64,000 nt of DNA from Ornithodoros turicata. Lineage: Eukaryota; Arthropoda; Arachnida; Ixodida; Argasidae. The position numbers were made by a program, and so were the translations under genes. Below the pieces are notes generated by a model. The model made no database searches, was not told the DNA's origin, and saw only the letters and a program-made list of their open reading frames with translations. The DNA is taken from assembly GCF_037126465.1 (NCBI RefSeq), contig NW_026999471.1:1-64000 (forward strand), read 5' to 3'. Of this stretch, positions 42,160 to 54,450 are shown piece by piece. The first letter of the stretch is position 1. Every line of letters begins with the position of its first letter.

Positions 42160-44019
42160 CTATAATTGGATTGGCAGTATATCTAAAAGGACAGGTAAGT
42201 CTATACTGGCAGTCGTATGGTATTCTTTGCATAATTTTAGTAATGGTATTCTTTGTAATGAAATCAATTTTCTTGTTTGGGCTTTGTTTTCTGAGAGTTG
42301 CCACCATACTGGTGCATCATAGAGGATAATTTTCTTAAGTATGGTGTGGTATAATTGCCGGAATACTTGTGATGAAGCTCCCGTCCTAGGATGTGCGATT
42401 TTAGCAATTTGTGAGGTGGTTTGAACAAGCTTCGTTTTAATAGAATCCAAATGTGGGAGAAAGCTTAATTTGTTATCATATGTTAGCCCTAGTATTTTGA
42501 ATTTTGATACTGTTTTAATGGTTTCATTATTTCTTTTTAGAATAGGGCCGTGAGATTGAAATTGGAATTTATTGGCTGGAATGGCTGGAATTTATTCACG
42601 TTGAAAGATAAATTCTCTGGCCCAATTTAGGATTAAGACTAGGGCAGTTTGTCCATTTTCTTCGATCGCCCGTCTAGACTGACCTTCCACAAGAAGTACT
42701 AAATCATCCGCATATGCGACGAGTTCAGTATTGTTTTGTAATTGTAGGTCCAATACTCGATTTACTGCAATATTCCATATTAATGGACTTAGAGGTGATC
42801 CTCGAGGGCATCCTCTTGCCATGCTTTTGGTAATGTTTCCCCCCTGTGTTGGTACTACGCCTGAGCTGTTGTGGAGAAAATTTTTAATTAGATAGAAGAT
42901 ATAAGCAGGACATCTAGCTTTGGAGAGAGTTCTCAAAGTTACGTCATGCTCTAAAGAATTAAAAGCTCCTTCTACGTCCAATGCAACCATTAGGGAATGG
43001 CTTTTGTTTCGCCTTGTGTTTCTTAATCTTTCTGTAATAGTCGGTGTCAGCACCGATACTGTCGACCTGCCGTGTCTAAATCCCCATTGGTTGTTGTTAA
43101 AAAACTGTTGTTTATGGCAATGATGATCAAGCCTATTATGAATTAATTTTTCAAAAATTCGACTTAAGATCGGGAGAACGCAAATCGGACGGTATGAGAA
43201 AGCTTTATCTGGAGGTTTGCCATCTTTGAGTACTAAAGAGAGTTTTCCTTTCTTCCATTTGCTTGGAAAAATCCCCTGCTGTAAGCATGCGTTATATATG
43301 AGGCATACTAGTTTAATTTGAGTATTTATTATGATCTGGGTTGTTCTATGGTTGATATTATCCGGTCCCTTTGCCGTATTTTCCTTTATTTCGCCGGGGG
43401 CTTTTGTCATTTCTTGGCCCATGAATGGTCTATCATCCCTTCCCAGTTTTGTTACTTGTACATTAATATTTATATTTTTACTTACAGTCGACGTAAACAA
43501 TTGGTCTATAATTTCTGTTATGGATTCTTCCCTAGAATTTCTGGTGCTACCATCGTCTCTAGTGATAGCAGGAATGACTGTTGTTGCCTTATGCTTTGCT
43601 CTCAATAGTTGGTAGGGAGCAGTGTATGGAGCCGCTGGTGAGAGACTCCTGCACAGTTCACTACAGTGTTTTTCCTTTGCCAATATTATTTCCCTTTTAT
43701 ATATCGTCGCTATTTTGAAATAGATTTCTCTTAGCATGCCTTGTTGCGAAGTTCCTCTGTTATTTTGTAGGTTTCTTCTCGCTTCTCGGGCTTGCTGTCT
43801 AATGCTCTCCAAAGATGGAGTCCACCAGGGAGAATTATTTTCCCTTATTTTCACGCGTCTCGTACATAATTTGATGTAAAAGCGAATTTTTTCTTCTAGC
43901 AAAGCTACACACCGATTTATAGGCAGTGTTTCTGGAGTAAAATTGTTTACAATTTGTTTTAGGACCCCATCATTGGCGATGTATGTTTGTTGTTGTTCTT
44001 GGGTTTTCTTAGCTAGCAT
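42160..44019 (-). pseudogene. I/R1-type reverse transcriptase
   Basis: From MLAKKTQEQQQTY the frame is open for 475 codons: YRPICVLPILSRIFEKLI, GFRHGRSTVSVL, motif A ALDVEGAFNSLEHDV, motif B GCPRGSPLSPLIWN and motif C VAYADDLVLL. It ends at about 42592, and a second frame (42160-42450) has the thumb-like LVQTTSQIAKIAHPRTGAS and PVWWQLSE. All three catalytic Asp are present, but the endonuclease and RNase H are in other frames, so no full ORF2 protein is possible. Confidence 0.8.
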
Positions 44020-44157
44020 GTATTTAACACGTTGTGGTTGGCCATAGAGATCGAAAAAGACGTATCTATGGTCACTCGCTGTGTGCTGTTCAGAGACCCT
44101 CCAGTGTGTACACTGCTCATAAAGTGTCGCTGAAGTTATTGTGAGGTCAATCCATGA

Positions 44158-44689
44158 TTAGCCATTCGTGCTGCTGTAGGTACGTGGGGATGATGTCGTG
44201 TTCTGGACTGTCAAGTCATTTGTCAACATAAAGTTCACAATTTCCTCTCCCCTGATATCACTTTCCCGCGGATCCCACAGTTCATGTCGAGCGTTGAAGT
44301 CTCCACATATTATCGTGTCGCCTGTGGGAGGGCCTAAGAAAGGATATATTTCGTTCAAAGCCAAGAAGTTTGTTGGGTGAGGTGGCGCGTAAACATTGAT
44401 CACAGTAATAATCCCTTTGCCCCTGGAATGTCTAACAACGATGGTATCACGTGAAACGTGTATAGAAACGGTTATGGTAAAAGAGTATCATAGTTCGAGG
44501 GTGGTCGTTCACCCTTATGGTTATGTAATGTTGCGGTAATCCAAAAAGGTAGAAGTCTCCGCCATATGGTTCTTGTATTATTACTAGGTTGTATGTTTCT
44601 TTGGTTATATGGTGAATTAGGGTCAAGGCTGCTGCCTTTGATCGACCCAGACTGATTTGAACACAGTGTAGCGAATGACTAGTTGTCAT
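44158..44689 (-). pseudogene. I/R1-type APE endonuclease
   Basis: 44447-44689 gives QISLGRSKAAALTLI and NLVIIQEPYGG, the start of an R1/I endonuclease (L-G-R-S-K-A-A-x and Q-E-P-Y). 44158-44403 gives INVYAPP and IICGDFNARHELWDPRESD, the catalytic G-D-F-N-A-R-x-x-x-W-D box. A stop at 44158-44160 interrupts; after it the frame goes on with WIDLTITS and SDHRYVFFDL. One shift lies between the two parts. Confidence 0.75.
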
Positions 44690-45131
44690 AGTCGATTCGA
44701 CTATACAGGAAGTTCAGCGACCGTCGAAAGAGTGGGCAGTCGGGCGTGCCGAACTCGTGTACAAGATTGAATCCTGTTTTGTGTTTTAAGTTATTCTGCT
44801 GGCATGCCAGACAGTGGGGCCTTTCCTGAGGGTTGCAGGGTCCTGGGTGCAGGCGAGAGCACCGGTGGAAAGTGCCCGAACTCTGCTTGGTGCACTTTCG
44901 TCCATCATGTGTATAATCCACGCTTTTATAGCACATTCGCACTGTCATTGCGTCTTCCGCCCTGGCACGATACCATCCAATATAGACTTGCCCCTTACGC
45001 ATTATCTGTTTGAGGACTGGGCCGGAAACCTCGATTATCCAGCCCTGTCTTTCTTGCGTCCTGAACCTGGTGGTCACCTTGAACTGGTCGTTGGTAATCT
45101 CCAAGTCGTTCTGTATTCGTATCTGCTCCAA
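44679..45131 (-). pseudogene. I/R1-type ORF1, CCHC region
   Basis: The frame carries VYIGWYRARAEDAMTVRMCY followed by CYKSVDYTHDGRKC, CSRLHPGPC and CLACQQNN, remains of the triple CCHC knuckles of R1/I-type ORF1 proteins. Some Cys and His have changed, and frame shifts disrupt the first knuckle. Confidence 0.65.
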
Positions 45132-45394
45132 CAGATCTTGCTCCTTTACTTTCGGGTCTGCTCCCGTTATTCTGATCCGTCGGCGTCTCTTTTCTTCTCA
45201 CTTTGCATGGAGTTTGTTTCTTAGGGCCTCACTCGTGTTGATCGCCTCAGAGAGTTTCAGGATTCCTCCCCGGGATGTTGATTTTATGCTCCTTTGCGAG
45301 TAGGGAAGATCTTGATCAGTGAGTCCCATTTGGTTGGGAGAAAAGCTGGTCTTGATTAACCGTAGAGAGTCTCCCCCTTGCTTATTGAGACTCT

Positions 45395-46133
45395 CTATGA
45401 TGAGAGTTTTTTTTTAGTGCGTGGGAAGGGTGAGGGGAAGTCTTCCTGGCATCCTCCCCTGACCACCTCCGTGTAGGGCCTTTCCCGGGATGTCGGACTT
45501 GCTTGTCGGAGGGTATCTTGTTCTTTTCGAAGCAGGTCGTTCTGTTTACGTAGCTCCTTCCTGCGACCGCGTTCCTCCATGTACTGTAGTTCCATTTCCC
45601 GAACCAAGCGTCCATATCCTTGAAACACCTGTCTGAGTGTGGATCGGAGGTCTTTGGGAATTTGCGAATCTATGTCCATATAGGCGTTTTCTAGGTCTAC
45701 AACCACAGCTTCAATCTTTTGTATTAGTGGTTCTCCACCTTGGCTATTTTCTTCTTGTATGCCTGGATGACTCTTGTCAAGAGTCGTGGAGGTTAGCTCA
45801 GCTGGTGGTCCTCCCCAGGTGTCCATGTTGTTGGTTTCAGTTTGGTTCCAGGTCTCTGTTTCACGAAGTTTTTCCTCCGCCTGGACTAGCCGCTGGCTAA
45901 GTGTCTCCACCACTTTCTCATAGTCCGAAAGTGTGCTGGCGACCTCTGTCTGACCAAACATTTTTGACATCTTGTTTAGTTCTTCACTTCGTTGTTTCAG
46001 AGCAGCGGTCATAGCCTCTAACGAAAGTTCTTCCGTTGACTCGTCTTGTTTTGCCGACCTTCGGGACTTCTTTTTGTCTCCCTCTTCATCTTTACTAGCC
46101 TTTTTTTTTTTTGCTTTTCCTCATTTTCCATCA
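45395..46133 (-). pseudogene. I/R1-type ORF1, amino-terminal coiled-coil part
   Basis: A likely start ATGATGG lies at 46133. A run of 12 A (46101-46112 in minus sense) shifts the frame by one, and then KKKSRRSAKQDESTEELSLE leads into the open frame 45395-46012. This has heptad-like E/L/Q repeats (about residues 25-50 and 130-170) and ends with ERPYTEVVRGG, a signature of R1/I-type ORF1 proteins. The protein would bind the element RNA. Confidence 0.65.
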
Positions 46134-46140
46134 TGAAAGC

Positions 46141-46400
46141 GCTTCAGAATCGACCTTTTTAGCTCTGTCAAATCACTTTGGAGATTTTGTTTTACTGACC
46201 CTTTAAAGTTTCTTCTTTGTAAGGGTTTTAACCTAGATGCGGACCTCTCGCTGATGATTCTCGTCTTTATTGTGTCCAAAAAGGATGAAAAGCTCTCGAG
46301 TTATTGAATATTTTGTCTTGTGACGCCCTACACTGTCATCGCGGCCGAAGTTGTCACTCCAGTTTGCCTTACTTCAACGTGGCAGCCCCCATGGTGATTG
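46141..46400. other. 5' leader of the LINE or junction DNA
   Basis: No reading frame of note. T-rich sequence, possibly the untranslated leader of the minus-strand LINE. The composition changes to GC-rich at about 46400. Confidence 0.3.
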
Positions 46401-47834
46401 TTTACCTAGTGTTTTCGCTTGTAACTCGAGAACGCATGAACGCATAATATTTTGGGCGGGCTAAGGCCCCTTGCTCGCGCGGCTTTCGTCTGTACGACGG
46501 CTGGATCGACAGCGATTCGCAACCTCCCACCCGCCGTCTCCTGCACCCCTTGCAGAAATGATTCTGCGCGCCCGTGAATGCACGGCAGCAGCGGGAGCAC
46601 GTCTCGTCGCGCTCTAGCATCGGCGGGCTGTCACCGCCACCGACACGCAGACGCTCAGTAGATAAAACCCCGCGGAATGGACGGACGTAGGAGTATTTGC
46701 ACACACGAGTCTCTCGACCGTGTGCGCACGGGATCCCCCTGATCACGCCGTCACATCTAGGCGACCGGGTTCGTCACACTACCGGTGCGTCCGCCTCCTC
46801 GGTCGGTACGGTGGCCGCTGACGCAAACGATCGGCAAAACAGAGCCATACGTCGCCACTCTGAGGCTCGTCCGTTTTCCCTCTGACGTGTCCCGGGCGAT
46901 ACCGGTTTCGTTAGGGCGAGAAGGACTACATGACGTCCAGCACGAGAAATCTGCGGCAAAGTGCTAGCCCACGCTGCGATCGTGTTTCGCAGGAGGGCTC
47001 GGAGTCCGTTCACCAGAACGGCTGGGGGTGGCCTCTCAAGCCTAAAACGCGCCACGCCCGACGAGGACTTACTCGCACCTCGCCGTTAACCGACAAGTCC
47101 TGCGAGTTCCACCGCGAGGAACTACACTTTCGACACTGAGTGGATGGCTCCGAATATTTGTTTGATGAGTGCAAACCTGGGAACCTCTCTCTCGCCAGCG
47201 CCGGGGCCACTGCGGAGGGTGCCCCTTGAACTGTGCAAAGGACAGACCCCCAAGGTGCAGCCTTAGCGTGACAACCCTGAGTGGGCGATATATATACTGC
47301 TTTTTTCGGGCATTTTTCGGACCGCTCTCTCTCTATCGCCTTCCTGTTCGCTGCCTCCTTGTCTGCTTCCCTGGCAGCAGGATACGCTCGTCTCTCGGGC
47401 AAAGGACCGCTTTCTCTTAGTCAGCTGGCTCGACTACGAGTCCTTCTCATACCACACCCCCTGCGGTGGCTAGTCGCGGGGGTGGGAGGAAGGGTTCTGT
47501 AGGAAACGTCGCCGCTGCCGCGCACCTTCGTGTCGCAAGAACGTCTCCGGTGCTGCAAACGGTTCGGTAAGTAGTTGTCGAATTGCCCTCATTTTCGAGC
47601 GTCTTACTGCCACACCCGTAGGTTTTCCAGGCCTCGGGGTGGCCGCATGCCGTGTTTCAATCACACGCTGCCCGTCCCTCCGCGGGGACGCAGTATAAAG
47701 GTTCACCCTGTGTAGAGGGGTTCCCACCCTTGGTTTCCGATTCCTCAGATGAAACATTGCATACCTGCCGTCGACCTAGAGGCAGACGGGTACCCTTCAG
47801 GGCACATTGGACCCCAGATCGTCTGTGTAAAGGC
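46401..47834. other. GC-rich ITS1-like DNA
   Basis: 47461-47573 aligns with 53056-53165 next to the 18S gene, sharing GGGTTCTGTAGG, GTCGCCGCTGCCG and CTGCAAACGGTTCGGTAAG. The remaining sequence has the same GC-rich, TCTCTC-containing character. No 5.8S or 28S motif is found. It is either ITS1 of an rDNA unit or diverged rDNA spacer. Confidence 0.45.
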
Positions 47835-50796
47835 TGAGACACATGTACGACGAAATGTGCGACCCGTCGCAGCGCAAAGCATCCTGGGACTGATTCTGGA
47901 GAAATAGGTCGTCGCAGCTGCGCTCTGCGACAAGTCCCAGCGCGACAAAACTTCTCAGATATCTCCGCTCCCGTCGGTGGGTTGTCGTGCGGGTGTAGTG
48001 ACGTCATAAAGCAAGCAGCCAATGATGCTGCCTCTCTGGTAGATGCGATGGATCCGAGAAAAAATGGCGGACAGTGTGTGTTCTGAATGCGAACAGTGGC
48101 TGATTTCGTCGTGTTGCGCCTTGAAAGGCACGTGAAATAAGGAATGAATTGTTCTCGTTTACTGTGAGCACATTTGGTTATGTTAAATAAAGTGTAAGCG
48201 AGTGTATCTCTGGCCGCGCTGTTCTAGCAACATGACGGTTCAGAGCGACATGTCGTAAGGATGTCGCCGCCCATGTGTCTGCTGATGCAGCACGACAACT
48301 CGTGACACGAAACTCTGCGACCCGTCGCACCCCAGCAAACCATCAATATCCCACAGACCTCCCAAATTGGTCTCACACGTCACAGATGTCACGCGTATCC
48401 TAACAACGTCCGCTGTATATCCACCATGAGACGTCACAAATATCCCCCTGTGAATATTCTGTGGATATACTACGAATATCAGAGCAATGACATTTCTTTA
48501 CCTTACAAGGATTTATTGCGTCGATAACAGCCATTTCCAGCATTCTCAGACGTGGCAATTTCATTTTTTGCATAAAAAGGTTATAAACTATCCTTAAATA
48601 AATCATTTCTCACTTCAGACATGTACAACAGAACAAATAAAAAAGCTGTCACAGAATAAGCTGCTAGTCAACACCGACTGTTGGTGCAACGTGCACGTTG
48701 TCTAATGTTGACTTATGTTGAGCAATGTTGTATGTAGATAGATAGTGCTGAATCAACGCTATTTCAACTGTACCTGGTCAATGGTGGATTGTGAACATAA
48801 AGAACAACGTTGATTTTCCAAGAGCCACTCAACTAAAGATTTACGCAGCAAATGTTTGCGTGTGTTCTACATTGTAACTTCAACATAATGTCAACTTTTA
48901 TCACGAACGGAAAAGTCGTTGCGTCTTTACTCAACATACTGCGCACCCAATTTGTTCATATGCCGTTCGCATGTAGAGGAAGGCCTGTTTGATGTGGTAC
49001 TTATCTCACTCTTTCCTCATAATAATAATAATGATTTTATACCCTCATATCCATACCTTTTCTAATCATATTTGTAACGATTCATCACGTATCGCACCAT
49101 AGTCAATAAACAAAAGAGAGAGAGAGAAAAAAAACATATTTTACCTTTTTCACGGGAATTATAATGATCGGTCACTTATGTTGAGGAATATAACAAGAAT
49201 GAAGTTCCCAACAAGCGCGAGCCGAAGCGTAACGACGTCTGCCTCATCGCCATCGACATTCTTCAACCGCCGTTTCAAACAGGCGAGGCGCGTCGTCGTA
49301 GCGGTTCGGTAGGATATGACATGTTACACGAAAGGGTCTTTGGAACCTCAGCATCATGCGTATTTTGTACTGGAATCTCGGGAGCATCGAGGCAGTACTG
49401 GCCAGTACGTCGAACAACTACGTTGTGCATAACAACGATTGCCGTGGTGTGCGAGAGCTAGCGTTCCTTTGTTCTCCGGCTCTGCAGTTAAGGTGAGTTC
49501 GTTCTTCCTTTTGCCTCACTTAAGATTTGTGCGTTGTTCTTTTTTCAACAATCACATGTGGTAGAGGTGTGGAGCAATGACAGCTTTGTATCTGAATAAA
49601 CAGCTGTAGTTTGCTTTACCTGCGGAGTCTGGTACGTATCACTGACGAACTCATGCGAACGGCGGAACTGTGTGAGATTGTGTGTGTACAGGTACCAAGT
49701 GCAAGTCCAATTCTTCACATCTCTTTGATTCAGGATTTGATTGGGGATGATGAAGGCAATTGTGAAGCAAATTCTATTAAGTATGCGCAGCCTGCTAGTA
49801 GATAAGCTTGGCTCAGCTACAGTTGTCTTTCATATAAAGGATAGCAGTTATGTTTTCACGTTTGACTGCACTGTTTTTCAAAGTTCCTTGTTTTTTGCAT
49901 GACCACTTATCTTTCTTAAATGTCACATGGACGCGATGTGACTCTAGATTAATAAAACATGACTGTTTTACAGTACCCACACACAACCATGGATAGCCTC
50001 AAACAGGTGTAAAGTTACTGGTGTGTCTACAACACTGAAGAGCCAGGCATAAACCGGAAGACGTCGCTTGGGTCTGCCAGTGATTAGGCTGCTTCCGCAT
50101 GTAACCATCTATACTGCAAGAGAAACTGCGGTAAGTCACTGTCTTGCATTTGTTCCCATTTTTTGCAGAGTGTCTGTTCTTTACGCCTATTTATGGCAGT
50201 GTTTGAGCTGCTATCCCAATAGATGGAATTAACTATGTTGTTGGTTATCTTTCAGGGACGACGGTTGCGAAGTGGCGTAGCAATCACATGATTATTATTA
50301 TTATGACCATTATTGTCTTATTATGCGTCTTATCCGTGTCACCCTATATTGTTAATAATTAGCCTATTTATGTTGTAATATCATATTTTGTACTATTAGA
50401 AAGAGCGTTTGTTACAGTGCATGTAACATCACTGTACTTGGTTTGTGCTCAATAAACAAGAGTTCGTTGATACGATGTTCTCTGTTGCAGAGTAGTATTT
50501 TCCGTAGAATAACTAAAAATTGCAAAGAAAGCTACAAAATACAATAATAATAATACGTCCTGTATATGTCCTCTATATGTCCAAATATCGCTGAGAGACA
50601 TTCCTGGAACCTTCCCTGGATCAGCAAATGTGGAAGAAATACGGGTCCTCTGTCTGTCCCAGAGACGTCAACGGGCTATTCAGCCTAGTCCCTGGGATAT
50701 CCGAAAATCCCAAGTGGGATATCGTGTGGACGTTTCTGAGACATATGGTTTACTGGGCGACGGGTCGTGCATTTTGTCGTACATGTGTTTCGCCCT
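47835..50796. mobile_element. Nested DNA-transposon insertion in ITS1-like DNA
   Basis: The left inner end ACACATGTACGACGAAATG and the reverse complement of the right end ACACATGTACGACAAAATG match over about 35 bp, including CGACCCGTCGC. TAAAGGC stands on both sides (47828-47834, 50797-50803); a TTAA-type flank is an alternative reading. Inside it a second pair, CCCAGCAAACCAT (48331) against CCCAGTAAACCAT (ending 50757), bounds a 2.4-kb inner part with ATATCCCA-like words near both ends. No transposase is visible, but splice-like signals (49494, 49700) and short open stretches exist. Confidence 0.55.
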
Positions 50797-52030
50797 TAAA
50801 GGCAGACGCCTCGTCGTCGTCACGACTGCATGCTGATCGGAAAGACCCATGCACGACCTAACACACACAGGTGGTGTTGCGGTTCACCACCTGTGGGGGA
50901 GCGGGAGTCACACGTCGCCGCTACCTGCCTCGCCTTCGTGTCGCCTAGGCCATTCTAGACGTATCCAGCGCCGGTATGCGGTTCCGTAATTCTCACCATT
51001 CCCCAACGGCATGGGCGCCTCTTTGCCCTCCGGGCCACAGCCCACGACAGGTACCGCACGTCGAGAAATCTTGTTCCCGTGCCCGGCATTTGCCACCGTG
51101 TTCCATTTGGCGGGCTTGGCTAGTGCAGCAGACGCTTGGCTGTTGGACGGACTGCCCTCTGATCTGGTCGCGGGGCGGGAATCGAACCTCGCCGCTACCT
51201 CGCCTTCGTGGCGTCATGTTGAACGTATCCAGCACCGGTAAGCGGTTGGGTAGGTCTCACCGACCCCAACGGCAATGCGCGCCTCTTTGCCCTCCAAGCC
51301 ACAGCCCACGACAGCTACCGCACGTCGAGAAATCCAGCTCTCGCGTCGTTCCCATGCCCGTCATCTGGCACCGTGTTCCATTTGGCGGGCTCGGCTAGCG
51401 CAGAGACGCTCACCTTTCTGTAGAGTTCAGCTCTGTCCGACGGCCCCGTACCGTTTTGGGGCCGTCCTCATCAGTATGTCCACAAGCGAGGCGTTCGGAT
51501 CGTCCGATCGGCATTCCTGCGCAGTAGCGATACGCCGACCCTTTCCCCGTCCACATAAAGGGAAGGGATCCACGGAGCACCATTGAACCACCTCGCCAAG
51601 CTATCCTACCCCACTCTCTCAGTGCGACACCGGACAGGAAACGCGTCCGAGCACCCGTGACGCCAAAGGGCGCCGCCTCTGTGTCTGTCACGGGGCACCG
51701 GCTATGTCGAGGACAAAACCGGATTGCGAGGCGTTCAGCACAAGGCTCACGTGGCCGAGTTCTTTTCGCTTGTCCTGCGCTCGTGCTTCGCAAGACACGC
51801 TCTGGAGTCTGATTTCCAGGCGATCGGGCACCCTTGCCAGGCACCGGTACCGACGCGACGCAGCAGTCGGTACCGGACGCGACGCCACCCTCGTGGCCGG
51901 TTGTTCCGAAAGTCGAAGTTCCCTTCGTCCTGCCCCGGGCTCTCCACGTTGCCCTCCCTGTCGGCAACCTCCGGCAACCGCTCAGCCCCATGGGCTACGT
52001 CGAGGTCGCTCGTGCGTGGGCCGCATACGT

Positions 52031-52570
52031 GCCTATCTGTCCCCTCGGAGAGCGCGTAACGCCCTGGCACCCACGAACACCCTGCCGTTAGGTCAGGACA
52101 AGCTCACAGGACAAGCTATGGCCTCCGCACAAACCTCGAGAGGCACGTCCGAGAAAAGCCCAAGCGCACGGAGCGCTCGGCACGCCTATCTGTTCACTCG
52201 CAGAGCGCGTAACGCCCTGGCACCCACGAGCACCCGCCGTTAGGTCAGGACAAGCTCGCAGGACAAGCCATGGCCTCCTCACAATCCTCGAGAGGCACGC
52301 CGGAGACGCTTCAACAGCGATCTTCCGTCGGTAAGCCTGTGGCCAAGCATCGCCCCCCTTGGGCTACGTCGGGGTCGCTCGTACTGGGGCCTCGTGCGTG
52401 CCTATCTGTTCCCTCGGAGAGCGCGTAACGCCCTGGCACCCACGAGCACCCGGCCGTTAGGTCAGGACAAGCTCTCAGGACAAGCCATGGTCTCCGCACG
52501 ATCCTCGAGAGGCACGCCGGAGACGCTTCAACAGCGATCATCCGTCAGTAAGCCCGTAGGCAAGCGTTGC
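52031..52570. repeat. Tandem ITS1 subrepeats with GCCTATCTGT and GTAACGCCCTGGCACCCACG
   Basis: GCCTATCTGT recurs at 52031, 52184 and 52400 and is followed each time by GAGCGCGTAACGCCCTGGCA and AGGACAAGC words. The CAACAGCGATC block recurs at about 52314 and 52530, so the last two units are 216 bp apart and the first pair 153 bp. Confidence 0.8.
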
Positions 52571-53098
52571 CCCGCATCGGGCTGCCGCTCCTTGAGGTCG
52601 GCACGATCGGCAACGTGGCGGACCCCGTCCACGAGCAGTAGGAACTCTCGTAACTTCCGTCGGCAGCCGCCTACAGGCGTTCGGCTGGCGCCGACGGGCA
52701 CGCAAACCCCAAGACTGGGGCAGGTGCATCGGTTCTCCCCATCATCCGTGTGATCTTTGTCGTCGAGGCCATTACGACTGCTCCAGATGCCATACTGGTC
52801 TGAAATCCGTAGCTCTACCATTCCGTGACGCTGCAACCGGCTCGTCGTTCTTTAGTGTTCGGCACACACCACCTCTTGCAACGCCCACAACCGATGGCGG
52901 CACGATCACGCTTGCCACCCTGGCTGGAGCGACATACCACCAGGGGGGCACCAGTGTTCTGTAGTGCCGCTTCTCTCTCTCTCGGTACCGTGTCCCCATA
53001 TCACGGACCGCTTCTCTCGGTCCCGTACCGGGCGTGGTCCACGTTCGTACCACATCCCCGCGGTTGCTAGTCAAGGGGGTGCGAGCAAGGGTTCTGTA

Positions 53099-53609
53099 GG
53101 ACACGTCGCCGCTGCCGCACCTTCGTGTCGCAAGAACGTCTTCGGTGCTGCAAACGGTTCGGTAAGTTGTATCATCCTGGACTCATACCGCGGCGGGCCG
53201 CCTTTTCTCTCTCTTTCTTGCCATGGCTGGCATTATCTCTGGTGGTCTGAAGCCGGAATTACCGTGCTTGAGCCATTATCGCCAACGTCACCAGGCTAAA
53301 CTGCCGGTATCCGAGTCGCATGAGCGCGCACCTGGTGCAGCATCTCGACTCATTCCCCTGTCGTCCCACCAGGGGAGAAGGCGCCGTTTATACCCGAAAC
53401 CGGCAGTTTAGCCAGGTGACGTTGGCGATAATGGCTCAAGCACGATAATTCCGGCTTCACACCACCAGAGAAAATGCCAGCCATGGCAAGAGAGAGGGAG
53501 AAAAGGCGGCCCGCTGCGACGTGAGTCCAGGATGATACGACTTACCGAACCGTTTGCAGCACCGGAGACGTCCTTGCGACACGAAGGTGCGGCAGCAGTG
53601 ACGTGTCGT
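53099..53609. repeat. Long inverted repeat in ITS1: about 210-bp arms, 90-bp loop
   Basis: 53099-53308 is the near-perfect reverse complement of 53399-53609. Examples: CCATGGCTGGCAT and CTGCAAACGGTTCGGTAAG on one strand in the left arm and the other in the right arm. RNA from here would fold into a very long hairpin just after 18S. Confidence 0.9.
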
Positions 53610-53774
53610 ACCGGACCCTTCGGTATGTTGAAAGAGGCCCACTTCGTTCGGCCACATAACGTTCGGAGACCACCGCCGTTAGCGGTACATCCGGTTGGCC
53701 ACCCCATTGGCGGCCGCACTTGCCATGTCACCAGCCGCGAACGGCTGGTGCAGCGCTCGTTTGCGCATCATCGG

Positions 53775-53806
<32 letters not shown>

Positions 53807-53915
53807 ACTTGTTACGACTTTTACTTCCTCTAAATGATCAAGTTCGGTCATCTTCTCAACACTCCGGCGCGGCCGAACGGTCGCTACGGGTATCGATCCG
53901 AAGACCTCACTAAAT

Positions 53916-53965
<50 letters not shown>

Positions 53966-54401
53966 ATCAGCGCGAGCTTATGACTCGCGCTTACTGGGAA
54001 TTCCTCGTTCAAGGGGAATAATTGCAATCCCCTATCCCAATCACGAAGAAGGTTCATTGGGTTACCCAGTCTTTTCAGGCAGGGAAAACACACGCTGCTT
54101 TCTTCAGTGTAGCGCGCGTGCGGCCCCGGACATCTAAGGGCATCACAGACCTGTTATTGCTCCGTTTCGTGCGGCTAGGAGCCGCTTGTCCCTCTAAGAA
54201 GGGTGCAAGATGCAGAGAACCTCGCACCTATTTAGTAGGCTGGAGTCTCGTTCGTTATCGGAATTAACCAGACAAATCGCTCCACCAACTAAGAACGGCC
54301 ATGCACCACCATCCACCGAATCAAGAAAGAGCTCTCAATCTGTCAATCCTCCCAGTGTCCGGGCCGGGTAAGTTTTCCCGTGTTGAGTCAAATTAAGCCG
54401 C

Positions 54402-54450
<49 letters not shown>

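Larger units (their letters stand above)
41100..46140 (-). mobile_element. I/R1-group non-LTR retrotransposon, decayed, RNase H-containing
   Basis: On the minus strand follow an ORF1 (coiled coil, then CCHC region), an APE endonuclease, a reverse transcriptase with YADD, an RNase H and a terminal Cys-rich domain. The presence of RNase H points to the I superfamily (I, LOA, R1 and relatives). ORF1 is split by a shift in an A-run near 46100, and ORF2 has several shifts and stops. The element stands between R2 debris and the rDNA-like region. Confidence 0.8.
50804..53774 (-). other. ITS1 downstream of 18S, with direct and inverted subrepeats
   Basis: It directly follows the 18S 3' end in the direction of transcription. 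Related segments with GTCGCCGCT...CCTTCGTG...GGTAAG recur in plus sense near 50910, 51190 and 53100 and in minus sense near 53600. A pair spaced about 270 bp covers 50950-51400, with TTTGCCCTCC and CCATTTGGCGGGC words. A second family is at 52031-52570. The length (over 3 kb) and repeats suit a long arachnid ITS1, but the missing 5.8S leaves the assignment open. Confidence 0.55.

Noticed and set aside
46774..47402. 5.8S rRNA or 28S start in the GC-rich block
   Set aside because: I looked for the conserved 5.8S words in both senses and found none.
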